A DNA stretch of 22,798 nt from Oopsacas minuta (lineage: Eukaryota; Porifera; Hexactinellida; Lyssacinosida; Leucopsacidae): contig JAKMXF010000103.1 in the NCBI GenBank assembly GCA_024704765.1, forward strand, positions 1 to 22,798. Direction: 5' to 3'. A program made the translations under genes and the position numbers. Positions within the stretch are counted from its first letter, which is position 1. Each line of letters begins with the position of its first letter. Below, piece after piece: positions 1-9,500 of this stretch. Below the pieces are notes generated by a model. That model was not told where the DNA came from. It worked only from the letters and a program-made list of their open reading frames with translations, and did not search any database.

Positions 1-944
1 AGTGCCTTCATTTTACTGCCTAGCTTCTATAATGTATCTTGTAATTGTTTTCTCTGCTCTACCTAAGTAAATTACTACAATATAATTTAAGAGCAGTTAT
101 AGAGTATATCAGAAATACAGAACAATTCTCAATAGGTTTATGTGGATTTCTATAAACCATAGCTTTCTAATACACTAAGCCAACGGCACCAACATTTTTC
201 TGGAACCAGGGATTGGTTAAACTAGTTTGGGATTATTATGCTGGAGTGTATATCTCAGAGACATTGCGCTTTGGGTCGAATGAATGTATCACACACTTGT
301 AGATATACATGTCATCATTCCATAAAAGCAAAAACTGTGTCAAAATATGCCAAATTATATATTTTGTAATCAATAATTCAGCGAATTATCAAAAAATGCT
401 CCATCTTTAATCCATGTAGAATGTTAAAAGATATTTGATTAAGATGTTGAAATATGAAATGTTCCAAAATCGTTTCTACACACAATATAAAAATTTTGTC
501 ATGATAAAGTTACCAAGTTTCTGAGTTATAGCACATGCCATTGCCTTAGTGAATTAGAATGCAGGCAGGTCAGGAAATTGCCCGAATCCTCACAAATTTT
601 GCTTCCTTAGTATAATTCAAAAAATTCGGCTATCAAACACAACGATTATTTCATCGAGGCTTACGGTATAATTATACAGATTCTATTGTATTCTTATTCT
701 GACATATATAACTCGAACAAGTTACGAAATACAATTCCTATAATTAACAAAACACAAAAATGTTCTCAGAGATTAGTTTGTTGGTAACTTTATTGGATTA
801 ATTACATAATATTACCTATTATACTTCTTGTTTATTTGGTTATTTGATATTTAAGCCCTAATATGACCAGAAATGCCATTATCAATTACACTTGGACGTT
901 GTGGATGCGAGTTAGGGTAGTTTCCTGGCTGAAAGATAGCGGAG
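1..944. other. AT-rich stretch without recognised gene
   Basis: No convincing coding sequence. On the minus strand a short frame (928 to 851) reads PGNYPNSHPQRPSVIDNG and is preceded by TATCTTTCAG and followed by AATAAA (788-793); this could be a terminal exon of an unknown transcript but has no further support. The rest shows nothing I can name. Confidence 0.5.
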
Positions 945-1047
945 AAATCTGTACAAGTATATTTGGGATATTTATAGGAGAAATGAGGAATTTAGTTTTC
1001 AATTTAGATAAATTCTAGTTCTATAAAACACGCTTTCAGCTCCAAAG

Positions 1048-1087
1048 CATACATAATATGTTTTAGTCATACATAATATGTTTTAGT
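1048..1087. repeat. 20-bp tandem duplication in left palindrome arm
   Basis: CATACATAATATGTTTTAGT occurs twice head to tail (1048-1067, 1068-1087). The right arm has a single copy, so the duplication came after the palindrome formed. Confidence 0.85.
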
Positions 1088-1292
1088 TGATGCTCGTTGA
1101 GTTTCAGCTATTATTGCAAGCTATTTTTCGGGTGAATCAGGTGAAGGAGATTTCCTTAATATCATAAACCAAAGGAATAGTTATTTAATATCCAGTGCAT
1201 TAATTAACTACAATCAGTTATATTTTTATTTATCTGTAGTGTATGAATTATTCAATTTGATAATATCGCAATCTAATTTATATCTGAAAATA

Positions 1293-1475
1293 CAGTAGAG
1301 TCTGGTTAATACGCCAACGTTTAAGTCGTAACTCTTGATAAGGAGTACAAATTTGTACACTTTATCAGTCCCCTTCGATGCTTTTCAATGTAAATTAGTT
1401 CGGATAATACATACTCTGGATAAGAAGTATGTATTTTGTCAGTCCCCTGGTGTACGTATTGACGAGGTTCTACTG
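1293..1475. mobile_element. TA-flanked MITE, pogo/Tigger-like ends
   Basis: Starts CAGTAGAGTCTGGTTAATACG and ends CGTATTGACGAGGTTCTACTG, which are inverted copies with a few mismatches, bordered on both sides by TA (1291-1292, 1476-1477). It is non-autonomous: no transposase. Two internal segments resemble each other in direct orientation (ACTCTTGATAAGGAGT and ACTCTGGATAAGAAGT, each followed by TCAGTCCCCT). TA duplication and CAG ends fit the Tc1/mariner-pogo group. Confidence 0.7.
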
Positions 1476-1837
1476 TATTTTCAGATATCAGAATTAGATT
1501 GCGATATTATAAACTTGATTGAATTAATGCACTGAATATATAGAATGACTATTCTCTGGTTTCTGATATTATGGAATCTCCTTCATCTGAGCAGAAACCA
1601 GAGAAATACTTGCAATAATAGCCAAAACTCAACGAACATCAACTAAAACATATTATGTATGTTTTGGAATTGAAACTTAGATTTTATCTAAAGTGCAAAT
1701 TACATTTCTTCATTTCACAAATAAGTATATTTCGTACAAATATTCATCTGGCAATATTGTCACATCGAATATAGCAATTGAGGCTATAGGGGAACTGAAA
1801 ACGGAGGGGTTAATTTTATTTGTAGGAAGTAGGAATA

Positions 1838-2041
1838 GGGATTGTAGGAACAGTCAAGTAAACTGGTCTCATTACCATAACAGCCAAAGTCGAGTAGATT
1901 AGTTAGCATCAGGGTCATAATAGGCAATAGTACTTTCGATGACTGAAGAATAGCCTAATGCCTGACATGTGACTGTAGCATCTGCATCATCCCAGCCATC
2001 GTCACAGATATAGCCCCATGCACTGTTGTAATAAATATCAA
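1838..2041 (-). pseudogene. Frameshifted SRCR (scavenger receptor cysteine-rich) domain remnant
   Basis: Minus-strand translation from 2041 gives VDIYYNSAWGYICDDGWDD and then ATVTCQALGYSSV, the first half of an SRCR domain with WG.ICDDGWD and C..LGY. This frame stops at TAA (1899-1901). From about 1906 a different frame reads LLDFGCYGNETSLLDCSYN, the second half of the same domain (LLD..C.GNE.SLLDC). The switch lies between about 1902 and 1910. The last cysteines and the other end are missing. It sits downstream of the receptor's stop codon and is not part of it. It may be a decayed gene fragment, or a sequencing indel in a real exon. Confidence 0.75.
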
Positions 2042-2927
2042 CTATAGCCCTACACTTGTCACAAAGCCATTAAGTCAATTATGATATAATACATACTTAG
2101 TGAGAAACAAAACATAATATAAAAAGTTTGAGAATTATACATACAAAATTTATAATTATTACAAATGCCATTTACAATTCTAATTTGAACAAATATTTTC
2201 CAGTAATTAATTATTTTTTATCCAAAGGTTCAAAGATTGGGTTTTGTATAAAATCATACTTTTCGCTTCCAGTCACTACTAATGATTTTTCATTTTCAGC
2301 ATTATCTTGTGCTATTGGGAAAGACTCCATCGTTTCATTCTCTATTAGGTTGATTTCTGAACCTACAAAAGACAGTTCAAATAATTAAATACTAATAGAA
2401 CAGTGGAGTTTCCATTAATTTTTGATGGCTATGACATTTAAGAGAAATTGACTCTAGTAAAACATATTTCTGAAAGTAGAAAATTATCATCGAATTGAAT
2501 GCCAAAAATTCGATACTACTTATTTGAAGAATTATTCTGATAACATAACTAATACTTTTATCTCAAAGTGCTTTATCAAAAATCCTGCAGATTTTACGCA
2601 GTGATGTTACTTTTTAAACTCATGAATTGACAGTTATTTGACACACTGCATAATAGGGTCACCTCCTATCTGGTTATTCGACTAAATTACCGGATAATTT
2701 TACACTATTTATGTTGTATTTAATTTCTCCGGGTTAATATGGTTGCTTCGGGCCAATTGATCTGATTAACAGATGGCTCTATTAATTAATTAAGCAGAGT
2801 ATACTGTAATTGATAATTCAGTAAATGTGTCATGAACATACTCTCATCAGGTAGAGTATTTTGCTTTACAAAAATATAGTAATTATAATCTTGATTTATC
2901 AATAAAAAAATCGGCGAACGAAATTAA
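2042..2927. other. Receptor 3' flank, AT-rich, with transposon-like fragment
   Basis: No coding sequence supported. Bases about 2655-2806 have the look of another pogo-like fragment: CTGGTTATTCGAC and TTACCGGATAATTT on the left, GCAGAGTATACTG ending at 2806 before TA on the right. A matching left end was not found. ATTAAA on the minus strand at 2719-2724 could serve the receptor's 3' UTR. Confidence 0.35.
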
Positions 2928-3526
2928 CTAACCATGATATAATGTATTTTTTTGCATTTCACTGTCTCCAGATCTTGATTTCTTCTTAATCTTGTATTTT
3001 AAAGTGCCACTCTTCACTCTGCTTGAAATAGTATTAGATGTAGTTTGAGTGTTTCTTTTCCTTTTAAATATCGCTCTAACTTCCGCATTTCCTAACGTAA
3101 CCACAATAAAGAATATAAGGCCCATACCTCCATTCAATAGGATGAATATCCATTCTACAACTGTGCTCCGTATGAATATGTTGAATATTAGAATCACCCA
3201 AGGTAATCCTAAGATTGGTGTTAGAATTAAACTGTATATTAATACATTCTTTATTAACCCAAGCCTTTGATCTTCTCCTGCCTTAGCTCTAGCTGTTACA
3301 ATCCGTACAACAGCGAGAATGAGTAGTATAAGATTGATGAGGAGAAGGATAATTATAGGGGAAATAAACGCCCATATAACTCCATAGTTAATATTGAGGA
3401 AACAGTGCTCACTGGGGTCTACGTAGTTTTCTCTTGTTACAGCAATTGTTATTATTGGAATAACCAAAGGGAACGTCCATCCGAACACGATGAGATACGG
3501 GTAGATCTTCCTCGTGGTCATTACAG
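2928..3526 (-). CDS. Receptor exon 31: TM4-7 and cytoplasmic tail
   Basis: 599 nt, phase 1 in, ending in TAG (2928-2930). TM4 is PYLIVFGWTFPLVIPIITI, followed by the loop Cys and IWAFISP, both typical of adhesion GPCRs. TM6 holds LGLPWVILIF (family pattern LGLTWVFG) and TM7 LLNGGMGLIFFIVVTLGNAEVR (pattern NxxQGxFIF, with Met for Gln). The tail is strongly basic (KRKRN, KYKIKKKSR) and ends KNTLYHG, without an obvious PDZ ligand. The last codons overlap CATG|GTTAGT, which could also be a splice donor, but the in-frame stop is the simpler reading. Confidence 0.92.
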
Positions 3527-6500
3527 CTGTTTCAAAAGAAATATTAGTAAATAATGGTATCACAATCAACAAAATTGTATTATATTTCTCATACAGTCAA
3601 CTCCCGTTATATCGAAGCTCAAGAGAGCACGATATTTCCTTTGATACTGAGTTCGATATTAACCGATGATATTTATGTTACTTTGAAGATTTGTGACTAT
3701 ATTTCTACAAGTTAGATTTAGAATAGAGCGGATAGCTCGATGTAACGGGAGTGACTGTATTTAATCTCAAATTTTTCTTCAAGATTGTTTAGATGACCCA
3801 GAAAGAATTACATTAGAAATGGAACAATAAATCCGATTGGGTCTGTTCACTCTTTTGAACAAAAATTTGCTGTAACAGGGACTAAGGAGCAATTATTATA
3901 TAATTATATATAACATGGAAGCGTACAATGTATCTTCCCATATACTATTATATATTCTACGTAATCAACTCACCTATAACCAGTTTGAAAATTATGAAAA
4001 TTCCATTACACAGAGTCCAAGTGAACACTGCTAACCAAATATAGTGCAATAAGAATCCAATGATTAAACAAACAAAGTCATTATGAGTCCCACTCTCTAT
4101 TCCGAGCAGGAACAGTCCTGTAGCTAGCAGCATTGACAGACAGTAGTTGAAATAGATTATGTTTGCTTCCACTTTGAAAAATGGCTTTCCAGCTATGAAG
4201 AATAGAATCAAAGAGATTAGCAAGAAGATGAATGAAATGCTGACAAGCAGGTAGCTGAATATGGAGATGACCAACTCTTCAGTTTCACTAGTTGGAATAT
4301 CGTGGGGTGTAACAAATACCGCGAAACTAGTGAAGTGTGAAGTACTACAGATTGTTAAATTCTCATCGGGAACAGAGGTTGTTTGAATACCATCACTATT
4401 CCATATTGATCCATTCAATGCAACACATATGGATTCTAAATTAGCAGTAAACTTTGTGTAGAATGCTATCTCTGCCTAAAGATAAATAGAATTATAAATT
4501 CACGAACAGTTAACCAAATTTTCTCGTATAAGATTGAGATACAATTTTTCAATAACGAATACACAGTATACAAAGTTTGGTAATAAACTTACATCTTCAG
4601 ATAACTCGATTCTCCCGTATACATTACTTTCCTCTTGAAGAGTTTCAATTATAAGAATGTCGCTAGCCTGTGAAGACATACCTTCTCCAGGGTCTACTGG
4701 TTGATTACTATCTCTATTTATTAGGGTTGTTGCAACCTAAAATGTAGAAAAAGATATTCAAACTAGACATAATTTAACTACGAAAATTAAGTTGTTTTCA
4801 AGAAATAAATCAATATTATTAAATCTCAATTGTTGTTTGTCTGTTTGTTTGTCCTTTGAATAGCTCGAGGCGCAATGTGCCGAGTTCATCGCGAAGCGAC
4901 GAGCCAAAGGCTCGTTTCGTTAATATTCCTATTGGTCAGACCAGTACACAAAATTTGCAATATTTCCATATATGGAAATTCAGTTACAAGGAGCTGAACT
5001 CATTTAAGATTATAATATTTCTGAATCATTTACCGCTATATTTCCATCAACTGCGAGTTGTTGTGCCACGGACTGAGGAATTGAGAATTGAGTGTTGAAT
5101 TCTGTACTTGAGTTGACAATACCAGGAAAAACATAACTAGACTGTGATTCTGTCACACTTCTGGCCTGAACAACTATAGTCACAGTCCTTGACTCAATAA
5201 CTTGTATACCTGAATCAAGATCTCTCAGAATATTTTGACTGATATTTTGGATTGAATTGATTGCAATCAGTTCAGGAGTATTAATGGATGCAACTGAATT
5301 GGACATTCCTTCAGGCTAGATAGTAACCATGCATAATTATTGCATTGAACATATGGGCGTAAGATTATTATATAATTATTTTAGAATTCTGATAATCACA
5401 TTTCAAATTCAATTTTGCATATTTACCTATCGTTTTGCCTGACAAATTTTGCAAAAATAGGCAGAATAAACCGATTTTCGAATGCATACACTGCACTATA
5501 CTAGAATGATTAGATGGATTAGATGGATTAGATGGATTATTTAGGATTAGAAAGTGAAAATTTAGTTAGGTAAATAGCATATGGTGGAATGTACGTAACT
5601 CACATCGATCATAGTAGTATTATTGCTGCTAGAATTAACCTCCAGACTCCTATCTATAATCCCCTCAGCTGCCTCCAATAGCGAAATGACAGTCTCCTCA
5701 TCTAGGGACATACCATTACTCAGTGATTTGTTAACTAGTAAGGCATACGTGCTAGCTACTTGTTCAAGCTGCTCTTCATCTTCAGCTGCACCTGAGAGCA
5801 ATGCTACAGCAGCAGAAGCAACTTGACTTTGGTCATTAGTAATTTCAGTTTGATTCATCAACTGAGTTGCAACGTCATCAATATCCATTACAGTAATACT
5901 CAAATTGAACCTAACAGAACGTACATCTCTACCAGCTGTATTCTCAGCAATGCAATAGAATATTCTATCATCTGATAATAGCTGATTTGTAACGGTTAAT
6001 ATGTGTGATGAAATATTCTCGAATTTAGAATTCGTCCAGTATATAGTTGTCAGTGATAGTTTTCCTTTTGACTCACAAATGAGAATATGTTCAAAGGTAA
6101 TATTGAATTCCACATCCAATGTTATGTTTTCTGAAGGCAGAATTATTGTTGGAAATACTAAAAGGAGAAAACTGAATCATTCTTTCCGATCTTGGAGGTT
6201 CGAAGTATATTCTAATTAATATTTTAACATTGTCAGTTCACTTACTTGCTGATGTTATTTCTGCTACTGGTAAACTCAGAAGTGAAAAATCTGCACTCGT
6301 TTGCTACAAAAGTATAAATATATTAATTGTTATTTGCAAAATGCCTGTTATAGATACAAGTAGATATATATGTCAGCTGACTGAACTGAAAAGGATACTA
6401 ATTATGGAAAAAGTGATTATTGCCACTCTCATGTTTGATGATAATCTTACCCAAATCGACCAAAATTGACAATATTCGATACTCACCATATCTTCATCTA

Positions 6501-9500
6501 AGAATAGAATATAATAGCTATAGGACACTGTTGTTCCAGGATTTAACGGTAGATTGGTATAGGTTATTCCATTGTAAGTTGTTTCTTCTCTTGATCCAAT
6601 GATAAATGAGAAATAGTCTCCTGGTTGATTGAATAACGAAGAACCAAGAGCTGCTTGAATACGAACTCTAGTAGATTTATCACCAGACCCGTATATAAAA
6701 CCATTAGTATCAGTGGTATTCGTATTGATAGCAGAAAATCTTTCTGTTGTAGTATATCCAGTAAATATTTCTGGATTGTTGTAGTCCGTGATAATATAGA
6801 TGACACTAGCATAACAAATATAATTATTCCAATACATATGGCCAGTATTCGAAAATCGTTATTTTGTGGTTTTCTGATTAGAGAAAGAATGAATCACCAG
6901 TGAGTGGAGAATACATATGAAGTTAACAATAATTGACGTGCTGTATTTCTAATTACAAATATTTTGTCAGGAAAGTTCATTAATATACAAAAATTGATTG
7001 CTATTATAAATTACGTACATAAAAGGGAAATATGGATTGATTGTATTGAATTACCAAAAAGGAAAATAACAAATGAAATGAAAATTCTTTATTAATGAAA
7101 TTCTGATTCACTATGTTTATATACGAATATTATACACGGATAGAACACGGATAGAACACGGATGGAACTCGGATGGAACTCGGATGGTAGCCATTCGGGA
7201 AACAAAAATAAGTAAGTATTAACCGAGTGCACGTCTTATCCGTGTTCTAGTGTATATGAGAACATATTTAATCGTTATAACATACCCTATGTTGGCTGTT
7301 ACAAATAGACTTTGTGTTGGCACAAATATTTCTACTGTGTATAGAGCTGGTTGAGTAGACTGAGTAGGAGTTGGTTCAACAGGTACTTCACTTGGAACTA
7401 TATTGCAATACAAGTATGGAATAATAATTATCATCAAGGAAAGTGAATATAACATACGGTACGTGAATTTCTCTTAATGAATATTCAATAAATAGAGAAT
7501 ACAACTTACCTAGTGGATATGTTGTATTAAAGATTGGTTGTGATCTGATACTAATTCCTTGTTGGGTGACTACATTTATACTGATTGAATATTCTGTATT
7601 TGGTAATAGGTTAGATATAATCTGTTCATACGGTCCTGAATTTCCATCAGCAAAGTATTGAATTTGTTGCTCTGTATCTCCAGGAATTTGGTAGAATATG
7701 TTAAAACTTTGTAGAGCTCCATTCAAAGTAGTGAAATCATTCTCAAATGAAACTAGTAGTGACATCTGAAGCGTTCCTATTGGTGCAGTTATTGGGATCA
7801 CTGTAATAACGATGGGAGGACCGGTAGGAGCTAGAATAGAGAATATAATTATAATACTTGTATACTATATTAGAATATACGTATAATAAATATGATACAC
7901 AAATATCTTGATAAGTAGTGAAATTCATTCGTTTAGACTGAACCAAGTATTTTATGACAAACCATTTGCAGCTAGAGTTGGAGGTATAATGGTAACGAAA
8001 GGTGTTCGCCCAAGAGCAGTCTGAATAGATACATTAACCTCGTACTCATAATTAGGGAGAAGATCATCTAGAGTAATACTATTATCGTCTATAGGGAATG
8101 TCATAAAGAGTTCAGGAGTCATATTTATAATCACACGATCGGATTGTCTTCTTCTTCTCATATCAGTTGGAAATACGCTGTCTTCAAATAGGAATCCTTG
8201 GTAAATACAGATATATTGAGTAGCTGGGGAATTTAGTACTGATACTGGAACAAAAGGGATAATTAGAGTTATACTTGTTGAAGTGGTTTGAATCATTACA
8301 TCATCAGGTGTAAATACTGGTACAGTAGGAGGAGAAACTAAAGAAAGGTTAACATAATGTAGTAAGTATAGTTAGATATGTTTACCCTGTATTTAATGAC
8401 AATAAATGCATTGGAGTATAGCTCTGACCTTGGCTGAACCAGAAGATCCGATTGTTTCAATGATCACCGTGTCAGTTCATTTTAGCGCGAATCCAACTTT
8501 CCACCCATGTACCCCCTGTTGTCGTTCGTGGAACACAAATTGCACTCATGTTGGACACAGTATAGTTTAGCCTTTGCACTAAACAACCAACCTGCTTCTG
8601 TCATGATATATCTGGTCTCACTCGAAGCACCTAAGCCAGCTCCATTTCCAACTCTTACACTAACTACATACATCGTTCCTTCGTCTACATTATCGAAACA
8701 TACCATAATGATAGTAGATTGGACACTATAGCAACTAGCATCATTTATATTACATGTTCTGTTACTGGGACCTGATATTTGAATACTCGATAAGTTTACA
8801 AAATATCTGTCAATTAAACCATTTTGATCAATTGCTGGTGGGTTGGTAAATCGTACACATATTTGTGTAGGATTATTACTTGATACAGTAAGAATATTTG
8901 GAGCAGCAGACACTAAAAGAATAAGAAAACACAATCAATTCTATGTATGTAAGTTTGTTTACTGTTTTGAATATGAAATAATGCATCCTTAGCATGCCAA
9001 TGTCACATTTGCTGACAAAGCCCTCTCATTGTGGCGTAAGATTTAAAAGGGCCTGAGTATGAGTAGTCTTAACATATTCAACAAACCTGCTTCATTAGTT
9101 AACTGCACTACTCCATCAGTATATTCACTTGTTCCTGCTACATTAATAGCTCTAACACCAATAGTATAATTATTATACTCTTGTAATCCAGTCAGATCAA
9201 CAGAAATTTGTGTTTCAGCTGGATAGTTTGAATTTGGTGCATTTACCATTACAAACTGAGTATTAGTATCAAATATCTCTCCTGTATAGCTGATATTATA
9301 CATGAGATCAGGTCCATTCTGATCTATTGCAGGAGGAGGATTAAATGTTACTCTAATAGATGTAGCACTCAATGTTACTGTCATTACGTTTTGAGGTGTT
9401 TCACTGGGAGCTATTTGGAATATAAACAAATAGTAGATAAAATTTTGCAAAACTCTGTTTTTCAAAGGGAAAAAGAATATATTATTGAAATTAAGAGCGA

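Larger units (their letters stand above)
945..1770. repeat. Long imperfect palindrome (foldback-like) with element at its centre
   Basis: The sequence left of 1292 matches the reverse complement of that right of 1476 over roughly 300 bases. Examples: ATAATATCGCAATCTAATT at about 1260-1278 and its reverse complement near 1494-1512; ATAATATGTTTTAGTTGATG at about 1073-1092 against the reverse complement near 1640-1660; GCTATTATTGCAAG likewise. Arms are diverged and have indels, with fading similarity towards 945 and 1770. The centre is the 183-bp element listed separately. Confidence 0.72.

Noticed and set aside
1335-1535. Plus-strand 66-codon frame
   Set aside because: Lies across the central MITE and one palindrome arm; chance frame in repeat DNA.
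2128-2388. Plus-strand 86-codon open frame
   Set aside because: Composition follows the AT-rich flank, no domain or splice support, and no similarity to anything I recognise.
5508-5539. CRISPR-like or regulatory repeat
   Set aside because: Units are contiguous 9-mers without spacers in a eukaryotic intron; a plain minisatellite.
5623-5826. Plus-strand Ser/Ala-rich frame opposite exon 27
   Set aside because: It is the antisense of the Ala/Glu-rich GAIN helices; the minus strand has the Ig and GAIN motifs and matching splice sites.
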